Below, piece after piece: positions 52,382-61,927 of a stretch of 64,000 nucleotides of DNA (its first letter is position 1; the number at the start of each line of letters is the position of its first letter). The notes beneath the pieces were generated by a model, which worked only from the letters and a program-made list of their open reading frames with translations, made no database searches and had not been told where the DNA came from. Source of the stretch: Pandoraea anhela (GTDB lineage: Bacteria; Pseudomonadota; Gammaproteobacteria; Burkholderiales; Burkholderiaceae). The stretch is taken from positions 93,790 through 157,789 of the forward strand of contig NZ_CABPSB010000014.1 in assembly GCF_902459655.1 (NCBI RefSeq). Reading direction: 5' to 3'. Both the position numbers and the translations under genes were made by a program.

Positions 52382-54157
52382 ATGGCAATCAAAAAAGACA
52401 AGGTCGATGCCGTCATCGTGGGCTTCGGCTGGACCGGGGCCATTCTCGGTCAGGAACTCACGGACGCAGGCCTGAACGTGGTAGCGCTCGAACGTGGCGC
52501 GATGCGCGACACGCCAACCGATGCGCAGTACCCCAAAGTCATCGACGAACTCGAATACTCGGTGCGCGGCAAACTCTTCCAGGAACTGGCGCGCGAGACT
52601 GTCACGATTCGTCACACGCCGGACGATCTCGCGGTGCCCTATCGCCAGAATGGCTCATTCCTGCTGGGTAACGGTGTGGGCGGCGCCGGGTTTCACTGGA
52701 ACGGCATGCACTACCGGATCCTGCCCGAAGAGCTCAAGCTGCGCAGTCATTACGAAGAACGCTACGGCAAGAAATTCATTCCCGAAGGCATGACGATTCA
52801 GGACTTCGGCGTGAGCTACGAAGAACTGGAGCCGCACTTCGACTTCGCGGAGAAGGTCTTTGGCACGTCGGGCAAAGCCGGCAATCTGAACGGCAAGATC
52901 GTGCCGGGCGGCAACCCGCGTGAAGGCGCGCGCTCCAGCGAGTTTCCGACGCCGCCGCTGCAAAACACCTATGGCGCGCAACTCTTCGAGAAGGCCGCCC
53001 GCGAGGTCGGCTTCAACCCGTATCCCGCGCCGGCGGCGAATACGTCACAGCCTTACACCAATCCGTACGGCGTGCGCCTCGGGCCGTGCAATTTCTGCGG
53101 CTTCTGTGAAAACTACGGTTGCTACATGTATTCGAAGGCATCGCCGCAGACCACCATTTTGCCGGTGTTGCTCAAGAAGCCGAATTTCGAATTGCGCACG
53201 CATTCGTACGTCGTCAAGGTCAATCTCGACAGTGACGGCAAAAAGGCGACCGGTGTGACGTACATCGACGCACAAGGCCGCGAGGTCGAACAACCCGCCG
53301 ATCTCGTCATCATGGCCGCGTACCAGATGCACAACGTGCGTCTGCTGCTGCTCTCCGGGATCGGCAAGCCGTACGATCCGAAGACGGGCGAGGGCGTCGT
53401 CGGCAAGAACTACGCGTATCAGATGAACGGCGCCGTGAACGTGTTGCTGCCCAAGGGCACGCAACTCAACCCGTTCGTCGGCACGGGCGCGGGCGGCGTC
53501 TCGATGGACGACCTGAACGGCGACCAGTTCGACCACGGCCCGCTGGGCTTCGTTGGCGGGGCGAGCATCCGGCACATCCGCTACGGCGGCCGTCCGATCA
53601 AAATGACACCGACCGTGCCGGGCACGCCGGCCTGGGGCAGCAAGTGGAAGGCCGGGATCGCAGACGCGTATCAGCGTTACATGACCATCGGCATTTCCGG
53701 CTCCGTCATGTCGTATCGCGACGCCTATCTGGATCTCGACCCGACCTATAAGGACGCTTACGGCGTGCCGCTGCTGCGCATGACGTTCGACTGGCACGAC
53801 AACGAGTACAACATGCTCGGCTATATGGGCGACCGGATGGAAGAGGTCGGCCGGGCGATGAATCCGGAAAAAGTGTTCCGTGCCATTCGCAAGAAAGGCA
53901 CGCATTACGACACGCGGATCTATCAGAGCACGCACACGACGGGCGGCGCCATCATGGGCACGAATCCGTCGAACAGCGTGGTCAACAAGTATCTGCAAAG
54001 CTGGGACGTGTCGAACGTGTTCGTGATGGGCGCTTCGGCGTTTCCGCAGAACATGGGTTACAACCCCACGGGCGTGGTGGCGGCGCTGGCGTATTGGTCC
54101 GCGAAGGCGATTCGCGAGCAGTACCTCAAGCACGCCGGCCCGCTGGTGCAAGCCTGA
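52382..54157 (+). CDS. GMC-family flavin dehydrogenase large subunit
   Basis: The 591-residue FAD enzyme is of the membrane-bound gluconate/sorbitol/2-ketogluconate dehydrogenase group. It has the dinucleotide motif VGFGWTGAILGQEL (about residues 13-26), the loop GVGGAGFHWNGMHYR, a Cys-rich segment PCNFCGFCENYGCYMYSKAS (which may bind an Fe-S cluster as in FAD-glucose dehydrogenase), and the C-terminal GMC signature (THTTGGAIMGTNPSNSVVN ... NMGYNPTGVVAALAYW). The sugar or sugar acid oxidised in the periplasm cannot be read from sequence. It passes electrons to the cytochrome subunit encoded next. Confidence 0.93.
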   Translation: MAIKKDKVDAVIVGFGWTGAILGQELTDAGLNVVALERGAMRDTPTDAQYPKVIDELEYSVRGKLFQELARETVTIRHTPDDLAVPYRQNGSFLLGNGVGGAGFHWNGMHYRILPEELKLRSHYEERYGKKFIPEGMTIQDFGVSYEELEPHFDFAEKVFGTSGKAGNLNGKIVPGGNPREGARSSEFPTPPLQNTYGAQLFEKAAREVGFNPYPAPAANTSQPYTNPYGVRLGPCNFCGFCENYGCYMYSKASPQTTILPVLLKKPNFELRTHSYVVKVNLDSDGKKATGVTYIDAQGREVEQPADLVIMAAYQMHNVRLLLLSGIGKPYDPKTGEGVVGKNYAYQMNGAVNVLLPKGTQLNPFVGTGAGGVSMDDLNGDQFDHGPLGFVGGASIRHIRYGGRPIKMTPTVPGTPAWGSKWKAGIADAYQRYMTIGISGSVMSYRDAYLDLDPTYKDAYGVPLLRMTFDWHDNEYNMLGYMGDRMEEVGRAMNPEKVFRAIRKKGTHYDTRIYQSTHTTGGAIMGTNPSNSVVNKYLQSWDVSNVFVMGASAFPQNMGYNPTGVVAALAYWSAKAIREQYLKHAGPLVQA

Positions 54158-54168
54158 GGAGCGCAACC

Positions 54169-55575
54169 ATGATCCGCAAAACGATGATGACGCGCTCCGC
54201 CGGCATGCTCGCCGTGGGTGCTTTCGCGCTCGCGGCGGCCGCAGTATGGGCTCAGAACGCAACAGCGCCTTCGGGGGCGACCGTCTCGCCGGTGCCCACG
54301 CCCAGCGTGCCTGCCGTTACGATGGACGCCGGTGCGCCGCCTCAGACGCCCGCCGCCAACGATCCGCAGGCGCAACTCGTGCGTCAGGGCGAGTATCTGG
54401 CGCGCGCCGCCGATTGCGCGGCGTGTCATACGGCGCCGAAGGGCAAGCCCTTCGCGGGCGGCCTGCCGATCGCGTCGCCCATCGGCACGATCTACTCGAC
54501 GAACATCACGCCGGACAAGGACACCGGTATCGGCAGCTACAGCCTCGAAGACTTCGACCGCGCGGTGCGGCACGGTATCGCGAAGAATGGCTCGACGTTG
54601 TATCCGGCCATGCCTTATACCTCGTACGCCAAGGTGCGTCCGGCCGATGTGAAGGCGCTTTACGCCTACTTCATGAACGGCGTGCAACCGGTGGCCCAGG
54701 CCAACAAGGCGACGGACATTCCGTGGCCGATGTCGATGCGCTGGCCGTTATCGATCTGGCGCAAGATGTTCGCGCCGGCGGTGGTCGCTGACACGGCATC
54801 GACCGATAACGATCCGATCTCGCGTGGCCGTTATCTCGTCGAAGGGCTCGGTCATTGCAGCGCATGCCACACGCCGCGCGGCGTCGCGTTGCAGGAGAAG
54901 GCGTTGACGGACGACAGCACGGCGTTCCTGTCGGGCGGCGTGGTCGACAACTTCCTCGCGAAGAACCTGCGTGGCGACGTTACCGACGGCCTGGGCAACT
55001 GGAGCGAAGGCGATATCACGGCGTTCCTCAAAGGCGGGCGCAACGACCACTCCGCGGCGTTCGGCGGCATGTCGGACGTGGTGCAGCACAGCACCCAGTA
55101 CATGAGCGACGACGATCTGACGGCGATTGCGAAGTACCTGAAGACGCTGAAGGCGGTCGATCCGAACGCGAAGGCGCTCGCCTACGACGACACCGTCGCC
55201 AAGGCCTTGCGCGCGGGTTCCGACAAGAGCAACGGGGCGCTCACGTTCCTCGACAACTGTGCGGCGTGTCACCGCAGCACCGGCAAGGGGTACACGCAGA
55301 CCTTCCCGACGCTGGCGCTCAGTTCGACGGTGAACTCGGCCGATCCGACCTCGCTCATCCATATCGTGCTGCGCGGCGCGGAAATGCCGTGGACGAAGTC
55401 GGCGCCGACGCATTACGCGATGCCGGGCTTCGACGACCGCCTGACCGATCAGGATGTGGCCGATGTGCTGACGTTCGTGCGGTCGAGCTGGGGTAACAAA
55501 GCGCCCGCCGTGACGGCGTCGCAAGTCGCCAAGGTTCGTAAGGACGTTGGCGCTGCACCGCAGCTGCAACGGTAA
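54169..55575 (+). CDS. Triheme cytochrome c subunit of the flavin dehydrogenase
   Basis: The 468-residue exported cytochrome has a signal peptide ending near AVWAQ (about residue 29). Three heme c sites are visible: Cys83-x2-Cys86-His87, Cys230-x2-Cys233-His234 and Cys364-x2-Cys367-His368. It anchors the complex and reduces ubiquinone. GAGGAG lies before ATG 54169. A terminator about 110 bases downstream ends the three-gene operon. Confidence 0.94.
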   Translation: MIRKTMMTRSAGMLAVGAFALAAAAVWAQNATAPSGATVSPVPTPSVPAVTMDAGAPPQTPAANDPQAQLVRQGEYLARAADCAACHTAPKGKPFAGGLPIASPIGTIYSTNITPDKDTGIGSYSLEDFDRAVRHGIAKNGSTLYPAMPYTSYAKVRPADVKALYAYFMNGVQPVAQANKATDIPWPMSMRWPLSIWRKMFAPAVVADTASTDNDPISRGRYLVEGLGHCSACHTPRGVALQEKALTDDSTAFLSGGVVDNFLAKNLRGDVTDGLGNWSEGDITAFLKGGRNDHSAAFGGMSDVVQHSTQYMSDDDLTAIAKYLKTLKAVDPNAKALAYDDTVAKALRAGSDKSNGALTFLDNCAACHRSTGKGYTQTFPTLALSSTVNSADPTSLIHIVLRGAEMPWTKSAPTHYAMPGFDDRLTDQDVADVLTFVRSSWGNKAPAVTASQVAKVRKDVGAAPQLQR

Positions 55576-55683
55576 TCGCGTGGCGGACGACGGTCGTTTC
55601 GACACAGGCGTCCGCGATATGCGGTGAGCGCTCGCAGGCGCGCGCCTTGCGCCCCATGCATCCTGCGCGCTTGCGATGACATG

Positions 55684-55720
55684 AAGCGCCGCTGGTCGTC
55701 TCGACCGGCGGCGCTTTTTT
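55684..55720 (+). terminator. Terminator of the flavin dehydrogenase operon
   Basis: A 15-bp stem (AAGCGCCGCTGGTCG / CGACCGGCGGCGCTT, one G-T pair) with a TCT loop is followed by TTTT. Confidence 0.88.
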
Positions 55721-55821
55721 CGTTGGCGGGTGTCGGGGGAGGGAGGGGAGGGAGACCTACCCGGTGTGGTCGAATGTGGCGTCGTCCGTGACGTTGCTCG
55801 TGACGTCGTGCATCTCGACGA

Positions 55822-57129
55822 TTACGCGTTCGCCGGGATGGGGCGACGTATCGGCGGCACGACGCTCTCGTCGTCGATGGGGAAGTGAAGGGCTGCCGCC
55901 ACTGCCCCGAGGATTGCGGTCGCTGCCCAGATCAGGTTGTAGGAGCCGGTGACATCGAGCACGAACCCGCCGAGCCACGCGCCGAGGAACGAGCCGACCT
56001 GATGGCTCATGAAGCACACGCCGAACAGCGTGCCCAGATGCCGCGTGCCGAAGACTTTCGCGACCAGACCGCTGGTGAGCGGCACCGTCCCGAGCCAGGT
56101 CAGGCCCATCACCGCAGCGAAAACGACAACGCTCGTATCGGACTTCGGTAGCACGAAGAAAAGCGCGATGGCCGCACCGCGAATCAGATATAGCCAGCCG
56201 AGCACATGGTGCTGGCGATAACGTCCGCCGAGCCAGCCGCACGCCCAACTGCCGACCATGTTGAACAGTCCGATCAGCGCGAGTGCAGTGGCGCCCAGCC
56301 CGACAGGCATGTGGCACATCAGCAGGTAGCCGGGCAGGTGAGTCGCAATGAAGGCGAGCTGAAAGCCGCAGGTGAAGAAGCCCAGCGTCAGCAGTCGATA
56401 GCCGCGATGGGCGCGCGCCTGACGGAGTACGTCGCGAAGACGGACGTGTTCGCCGTCGTCGGGTGTTGCAGGCGTGGCCGGCGTGGACGGCGTGATCGGC
56501 ATTGGGCCGGTTGCCGCGTTCGCCGCCTTGCTGCGGCGATGCATCGTCATGAACAGGCCAAGCGGTGCGGCGCAGCACAACACCAGAGCCAGCACGAAGA
56601 GCGACGTGGACACGCCATACGTCTGACGCAGTCCTTGAGCGACGGGCACCAGCGCGACCTGTCCGAGTGAGCCGCCTGCGCTCACGAGCCCCATTGCCAT
56701 CGTGCGTTTGTCCGCCGTAACAGCACGGCTCACGGCAGGCAGGACGACACCGAAGGTCGTGCAACTGATACCGAGGCCCACGAGCACACCCAGGCCGATG
56801 ACGAGCCAGACGCCCGACGGTGCGAGGGCGGCCATGCCCAGCCCGGCGGCAAAGGCGAGCGCACCGAATGCGACGACGGGCGCGGGGCCGTAACGGTCGG
56901 CCATCGCGCCGGCGAACGGCTGCGCGAACCCCCACACGAGGTTATGCAGCGCGATCGCGAAGGCGACGAGCGTGACGGGCACGCCACGATCGTATGAGAA
57001 CGGATTGATGAACAGCCCGAACGTCTGACGGGTGCCCATCGCGGCGCTGAGCACCAGGGCGCCGGCGAGAATGATCAGGACGACGCGGCCCTGTAGCGAC
57101 GGCGATGCGGAAAGCGGGTTTTGCGACAT
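55822..57129 (-). CDS. MFS transporter
   Basis: The 435-residue twelve-helix carrier has MADRYGPAPVVAFGAL after helix 2 and GAALVLSAAMGTRQTFGLFINPF at the start, as in monocarboxylate/oxalate-type MFS permeases. A central Ala/Thr/Pro loop (ITPSTPATPATPDDGEH) connects the halves. A LysR gene lies 79 bases upstream in the same direction and may regulate it. The substrate is unknown. Confidence 0.88.
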   Translation of the reverse strand: MSQNPLSASPSLQGRVVLIILAGALVLSAAMGTRQTFGLFINPFSYDRGVPVTLVAFAIALHNLVWGFAQPFAGAMADRYGPAPVVAFGALAFAAGLGMAALAPSGVWLVIGLGVLVGLGISCTTFGVVLPAVSRAVTADKRTMAMGLVSAGGSLGQVALVPVAQGLRQTYGVSTSLFVLALVLCCAAPLGLFMTMHRRSKAANAATGPMPITPSTPATPATPDDGEHVRLRDVLRQARAHRGYRLLTLGFFTCGFQLAFIATHLPGYLLMCHMPVGLGATALALIGLFNMVGSWACGWLGGRYRQHHVLGWLYLIRGAAIALFFVLPKSDTSVVVFAAVMGLTWLGTVPLTSGLVAKVFGTRHLGTLFGVCFMSHQVGSFLGAWLGGFVLDVTGSYNLIWAATAILGAVAAALHFPIDDESVVPPIRRPIPANA

Positions 57130-57208
57130 GATGATGAGTCCTCCTCACCGTAGTCTCGCAACGAAACCTATGTCTGGCAAAGGAGTTGTACGTTATCTCG
57201 GGTGAATT

Positions 57209-58108
57209 TTATTCACCTTGATGCATGCCGGCCTGATCGATGACCCAGTCGCGGAACGCCACGCACTCCGGGTGCGGTTCGATGTCCGGGGCGCTGATCA
57301 GCCAGTAAGCCCCTTGCGATTGGGTGGTGACGTCGTGTGCGGGCACCAGCACGCCGTTGGCTAAGTATTCGTCGACCAGTGGGCGGCGGCCGATCACGAC
57401 ACCAAGACCTGTCATTGCGGCGTCGAAGGCCATCTGGATGTTGTCGAAGCTCAGACCGCCACGGGTGTCGAAGTCGTCGATGCCCGCGCCTTCCACCCAC
57501 ATCTGCCAGTCTTCGCTGGCGCTGCTCACGTGAATGCGGGTCGCGGCGCGCAGGTCGATGTTGCCGTCTTCGTCGGCGTGCATCGCATGATACGCGCGGC
57601 TGCACACCGGCACGAACCGTTCCCCGAACAGCCGATGCCACGTGTCGCTCGCCACGGGGGCGCGCGAGAGCCGGATAGCGAAGTCGAAGCCGTCGGTCGG
57701 GAAGCCGACCTGACGGCGCGATGTATCGACGGTGATGTCGACGCCGGGCATGCGTCGCATGAACATGTCCAGACGCGGCAGCAGCCAGCGCGAGGCGAGC
57801 GTCGGGGCGCAGGTGATGGCGATGGCGCGCGAGGCATCCGGGGTGGGCAGGCGGCGGGTGCCGGTGAGCAGCAGCGAAAACGCCTCGGTGACATACGCGA
57901 GGTAGTCCACGCCTTCCGGCGTGAGCGTGAGCCCTTGCGGCGAGCGTGAGAAGAGCGCGACGCCCAGCGTCTGCTCCAGTCCGACGATGCCGTGGCTGAC
58001 GGCGCTCGGGGTGAGATGCAGTTCGGCGGCGGCGCGTTTGAAGCTCTGGTGGCGTCCTGCGGCTTCGAACAGGCGCAGGGCGGAAAGCGGAGGCAGACGA
58101 GGCGGCAT
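57209..58108 (-). CDS. LysR-family regulator, GcvA-like
   Basis: The 299-residue regulator has its HTH at about 6-64 (LSALRLFEAAGRHQSFKRAAAELHLTPSAVSHGIVGLEQ) and an effector domain with the GcvA-type DFAIRLSR segment and GLGVVIGRRPLVDEYLANG. MPPRLPPLSAL at 58108 is the natural start although the frame is open to 58387. It is upstream of and parallel to the MFS gene and divergent from the LysE-type exporter gene, so it could regulate either. The divergent region 58109-58461 holds short GATGGGTGATGG repeats and no gene. Confidence 0.9.
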   Translation of the reverse strand: MPPRLPPLSALRLFEAAGRHQSFKRAAAELHLTPSAVSHGIVGLEQTLGVALFSRSPQGLTLTPEGVDYLAYVTEAFSLLLTGTRRLPTPDASRAIAITCAPTLASRWLLPRLDMFMRRMPGVDITVDTSRRQVGFPTDGFDFAIRLSRAPVASDTWHRLFGERFVPVCSRAYHAMHADEDGNIDLRAATRIHVSSASEDWQMWVEGAGIDDFDTRGGLSFDNIQMAFDAAMTGLGVVIGRRPLVDEYLANGVLVPAHDVTTQSQGAYWLISAPDIEPHPECVAFRDWVIDQAGMHQGE

Positions 58109-58461
58109 CGGGTGAGTATCGAGCGGTCGTTTAGCGCCTGTCGCGCGATGGGTGATGGGCGATGGGTGATCGGTGAGGCGTTCGCCATGCCCCATGCGGT
58201 CGGCACTTCGTTCGGATGGCGTCGATTTTCGCACGACCGTGGGGCGCGTGGGGGATGGCGAATCGGATCGACGTGCTCCACCGCCGGCGCGACAGGGCGC
58301 GGCACGTGTGAGCGCAACTGTCATGGTCGGCGACCGGTACAGGCCCGCACGGATTTGGCCAACTGTACCGGGCGTCGGGAGATACACATGCCTATGCTGT
58401 GGCTCCGCGTCTTTCCGGTGCGCTCGCAGGTCGCGGCGCAGCGCAGGCGTTTTTCAGACCG

Positions 58462-59067
58462 ATGATCATGACGACCGAACAATTGCTGGCCTTTTGCGCC
58501 TTTGCTGTCATCACACTGGTGACGCCGGGGCCGAACAACATGATGATTCTTACCTCCGGGCTCAATTACGGCTTCGTCCGGACGCTGCCGCATCTGGCCG
58601 GGATTGCGTTCGGTTTCGCGCTGATGGTGTTTCTCACCGGCGCCGGGTTGCACACGGTCTTTGTCCGCTTTCCGGTGCTCCACACCGTACTGAAGTACGT
58701 CGGCGCGGCCTATTTGCTCTGGCTGGCGTGGCATCTGGCGCGCTCCGGTCCGATGGACGGCGAGCGCCGGGGGCGAGAGCGTCCGATGGGGTTCCTGGGA
58801 GCGGCCGCGTTCCAGTGGGTCAACCCGAAGGCGTGGGTGATGGCCGTGGGAGCGATCAGCACCTATCTGCCCAATGCGTCGCATTTGCCGGACGTCGCGC
58901 TGCTTGCCGTGGTGTACGGTATGCTCGGCGCGCCCTGCATCGGCCTGTGGGCGGGGTTCGGCGTCGCAATGCGGCGGGTGCTGACGGACGCCCGTTCGGT
59001 ACGCGTCTTCAATGGCGTGGCGGCGGCGTTGCTCGTGGCATCGCTGTATCCGATACTGGTCGAGTGA
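58462..59067 (+). CDS. LysE/RhtB-family amino-acid exporter
   Basis: The 201-residue membrane protein has about six helices and the family start QLLAFCAFAVITLVTPGPNNMMILTSGLNYGFVRTLPHL. The internal AAFQWVNPKAWVMAVGAI motif is also present. It probably exports an amino acid or related metabolite. The start could be 58462 or the ATG two codons later; no clear ribosome site is seen. Confidence 0.87.
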   Translation: MIMTTEQLLAFCAFAVITLVTPGPNNMMILTSGLNYGFVRTLPHLAGIAFGFALMVFLTGAGLHTVFVRFPVLHTVLKYVGAAYLLWLAWHLARSGPMDGERRGRERPMGFLGAAAFQWVNPKAWVMAVGAISTYLPNASHLPDVALLAVVYGMLGAPCIGLWAGFGVAMRRVLTDARSVRVFNGVAAALLVASLYPILVE

Positions 59068-59172
59068 TACTGGTTGAGTGATGTGGGCGCGCGAGGGATG
59101 GCGGGGAATGCGATTTACATCGTTATACTGACGGTTATTGCGAATCCTTCCCCCCTAACGTGAGGTATCGCC

Positions 59173-60264
59173 ATGCCTGTCACGCTTGCCAAGCCCGTTG
59201 GAACGTTCCCCCGCCTGATCGCCGCCTTTACGGCAGCCGCCCTCGTTTTGTCCCCGATATCGACACTCGCCTGCACCCGCGTCGTCTATCTGGGGGCGAA
59301 CGACGACGTCATCACCGCGCGCTCGATGGACTGGAAACTCGATGTCGCGACCAATCTCTATGTGTTGCCGCGTGGCATCGCGCGTACCGGCGAGGCCGGC
59401 CCCAACTCCGTGCGTTGGACGGCCAAGTACGGCAGTGTCGTGGCCACCGGCTATGACGTCTCGACGACCGACGGGGTCAATGAAAAGGGGCTCTCCGCGC
59501 AGTTGCTGTGGCTCGTGGAGTCGCAGTATCCGAAGTTCGACAAGGACGCGAAGCCCGGTCTGACGATCGCCGCATGGGCGCAGTACGTGCTCGATAACTT
59601 TGCGACGGTGGCCGAGGCCGTGACGGCGCTGGAGAAGGAGCCGTTCACGATCGTCACGGATAACGTGCCTGGCGAGAATCGTCTCACGACGCTGCATCTG
59701 TCGATGTCGGACAAATCGGGCGACAGCGCGATCGTCGAATACATCAACGGCCGGCAGGTGATTCATCACGGCAAGCAGTATCAGGTGATGACGAATTCGC
59801 CGACGTTCGACGAGCAACTCGCGCTCAATGCGTATTGGAAGCAAATCGGCGGCACGACGTTCCTGCCGGGAACGAATCGCGCGTCCGACCGCTTCGCGCG
59901 CGCGTCGTTCTACATCAATGCGATTCCGAAGAGCGAGGATCCGGTGCAGGCGCTCGCGAGTGTGTTCAGTGTGATTCGTAATGCGTCGGTGCCATATGGG
60001 ATCACCACACCGGATCAGCCGAACATTTCTTCGACGCGCTGGCGCACGGTGGTCGATCACAAGCGCATGCTCTATTTCTTCGAATCGGCGCTGACCCCCA
60101 ATACGTTCTGGGTCGACCTCAAGAAAGTGGACTTCGCTGCGGGTGCTCCCGTGAAGCGGCTCGATCTCGGCAAGGATCAGCGCAATACGTTCAGTGGCGA
60201 GGTGTCTGCCGACTTCAAGGTCGCGCCGCCGTTCCCGTTCCTTGGCCTGAAGCGCGGGGCGTAA
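59173..60264 (+). CDS. Exported choloylglycine-hydrolase/penicillin V acylase-family amidase
   Basis: The 363-residue linear-amide C-N hydrolase is of the Ntn superfamily. Residues 1-33 form a signal peptide (LIAAFTAAALVLSPISTLA). Cleavage exposes Cys34 as the N-terminal nucleophile in CTRVVYLGANDDVITARSMDW, with the conserved Arg and Asp of the ARSMDW motif. Other family segments are STTDGVNEKGLSAQLLWL and VMTNSPTFDEQLALN. Substrates in Gram-negative relatives include penicillin V, bile salt conjugates and acyl-homoserine lactones; the choice here is open. GAGG precedes the ATG. Confidence 0.9.
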   Translation: MPVTLAKPVGTFPRLIAAFTAAALVLSPISTLACTRVVYLGANDDVITARSMDWKLDVATNLYVLPRGIARTGEAGPNSVRWTAKYGSVVATGYDVSTTDGVNEKGLSAQLLWLVESQYPKFDKDAKPGLTIAAWAQYVLDNFATVAEAVTALEKEPFTIVTDNVPGENRLTTLHLSMSDKSGDSAIVEYINGRQVIHHGKQYQVMTNSPTFDEQLALNAYWKQIGGTTFLPGTNRASDRFARASFYINAIPKSEDPVQALASVFSVIRNASVPYGITTPDQPNISSTRWRTVVDHKRMLYFFESALTPNTFWVDLKKVDFAAGAPVKRLDLGKDQRNTFSGEVSADFKVAPPFPFLGLKRGA

Positions 60265-60287
60265 GCGGCCGGGGCGGATTGCGCGGC

Positions 60288-60971
60288 CTACGCCGTGTTG
60301 GCGTTGCCGAGTCGATGAATGTCGGCAGGCGTGAGAATGGCGTGCGGCACGCCGTGTCTCACGACGTTGAGCATGGCGTCGCCGATGATGCGGGTCGTCA
60401 GCACGCTCGTCGGCGACAGCCATCGCGCCAGCCGCAGTAGCGGCCCGAGCACGACATACAGACGGCGATACACCGCCGTGCGCGACTCGACGCCATCTTC
60501 CGTGAGGATCGCGCCCGGCCGGAAAATAGCGACGCGCCCGAACGGCAGACGCCGCAACGCGTTCTCCGTCTGCCCGCGCACGCGCGCCCACATGCTGCGG
60601 CCGTGCTCGGTGCTGTCCGCACCTGCGCCGGAGACGTACACCATCGCCATGCCAGGGCTCGCGTGAAGCAGGGTTTGTGCGACCGCGAGCGTGAGGTCGT
60701 ATGTCACCGCACGATAGGCCGCTTCCGCCATGCCGAAGGACGACACGCCCGCACAGAAGAAGCAGGCGTCGACGTGACGGAATGCCGGGTCGTCCACTGT
60801 AAATGCGGCAAGATCCGGCACGGTCACGACCTTGAGTCGCGGGTCGTCGTAGCCCGCTGGCAGCGGACGTCGCCCGAGCACCAGAATTTCGGTGACATCG
60901 CTTGCAGCCAGACAGGCACGCAACACGCCTTGTCCGACCATTCCGGTCGCGCCGATCAGTACGATGCGCAT
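60288..60971 (-). CDS. NAD(P)-binding atypical short-chain dehydrogenase
   Basis: The 227-residue protein has the Rossmann motif LIGATGMVGQGVLRA at the N-terminus, a VYVSGAGADSTEHGRSMWARVRGQTENAL segment and FGRVAIFRPGAIL, as in HTATIP2/YbjT-like atypical SDRs. No reaction can be assigned. GGGAGTG precedes the ATG. The next gene upstream is another SDR in the same direction, 61 bases away, so they are probably co-transcribed. Confidence 0.85.
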   Translation of the reverse strand: MRIVLIGATGMVGQGVLRACLAASDVTEILVLGRRPLPAGYDDPRLKVVTVPDLAAFTVDDPAFRHVDACFFCAGVSSFGMAEAAYRAVTYDLTLAVAQTLLHASPGMAMVYVSGAGADSTEHGRSMWARVRGQTENALRRLPFGRVAIFRPGAILTEDGVESRTAVYRRLYVVLGPLLRLARWLSPTSVLTTRIIGDAMLNVVRHGVPHAILTPADIHRLGNANTA

Positions 60972-61031
60972 GATTTCACTCCCTTCGTCATTTCAAAGTT
61001 CGCGGTGAAGGGCGACGTCGCGCCCTGGTGC

Positions 61032-61877
61032 TTACTGCTGATGGAAACCGACACGGCCTTCGATGGAGACCGAGGTGGCGAGGTTCTTTTGTGCTTTGAG
61101 CTCGGCAAGGCTGCGCGCATACGTGCTTTCCAGCACCTCGTAGGCATCGGCACCCAGCACCGTGCGCAGTGGCGGTTCGGCCATCTGGCTGACGGCGTAG
61201 ATGGCGTCTGCCATTCTGGCGGGATCCCCCGAGGCGACTTCGTCTCCACGGGTTTTGACCAAATTGCGCAAATTGGCGACGGCGCCGGTTCGATAGTCGT
61301 CGATTTCCGTCGTCCATTGGATATTGGCCACGAAATTCGTGCGGATCGAGCCCGGTTCGATGAGGATCGTCTTGATGCCGAATTCGGCCGTTTCCTGACT
61401 GACCGCTTCGGCAAAGCCTTCGAGTCCGAATTTTGCAGCGTGGTAAAGCGCGCAGCAGGGGAAGGTGGCACGACCGCCCACACTCGTGATGTGGATGAAG
61501 GTGCCATGGCGCCGTGCACGCATCGTGCCCAGGAAGGCGCGCGTGACGTGGATGGGTGCCAGCAGATTGAGCGTAATTTGCTGCGCGATTTGCGCTTCCG
61601 TCATTTCCTCCATCGCGCCGATCACGGCGCCACCCGCGTTGTTCACCACGATGTCCACGCCCGGATATCGCGCCGCAACGTCGCGCACGCGATCCGGGTC
61701 GGTCACGTCCACCGATTCCACCTGAAGTTGATCGGGCCATGCCTGCTGGAGCGCCTGGAGGGATTCGACGCGTCGGACAGCCGCAATGACATGATGCCCT
61801 TCGGACAACACCTTTTCGGCGAGCGTCAAACCGAGACCGCCGGCGGCGCCGGTGATGAACCACGTTGGCTTCGTCAT
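61032..61877 (-). CDS. Short-chain dehydrogenase/reductase
   Basis: The 281-residue classical SDR has TGAAGGLG (cofactor), VVNNAGG, catalytic Ser in ITSVGG and Tyr-x3-Lys in YHAAKFG. The ribosome site AAGGAATT supports ATG 61877. It is separated by a 50-base gap from the TetR gene upstream in the same orientation and is likely under its control. The substrate is unknown. Confidence 0.9.
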   Translation of the reverse strand: MTKPTWFITGAAGGLGLTLAEKVLSEGHHVIAAVRRVESLQALQQAWPDQLQVESVDVTDPDRVRDVAARYPGVDIVVNNAGGAVIGAMEEMTEAQIAQQITLNLLAPIHVTRAFLGTMRARRHGTFIHITSVGGRATFPCCALYHAAKFGLEGFAEAVSQETAEFGIKTILIEPGSIRTNFVANIQWTTEIDDYRTGAVANLRNLVKTRGDEVASGDPARMADAIYAVSQMAEPPLRTVLGADAYEVLESTYARSLAELKAQKNLATSVSIEGRVGFHQQ

Positions 61878-61893
61878 GATGCAATTCCTTAAA

Positions 61894-61907
61894 TGAATGA
61901 GCACTCA
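61894..61907 (-). promoter_or_regulatory. Possible TetR operator before the SDR gene
   Basis: TGAATGAGCACTCA lies 17 bases upstream of the SDR start and resembles TGAGTAATTGCTCA before the TetR gene, with matching outer TGA and CTCA. Confidence 0.45.
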
Positions 61908-61927
61908 CGCAATTAATGCGCAAAAAA

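Noticed and set aside
59173-59275. Lipoprotein signal peptide (ISTLAC resembles a lipobox)
   Set aside because: The cysteine is the expected N-terminal nucleophile of the Ntn family, and lipidation would block it.
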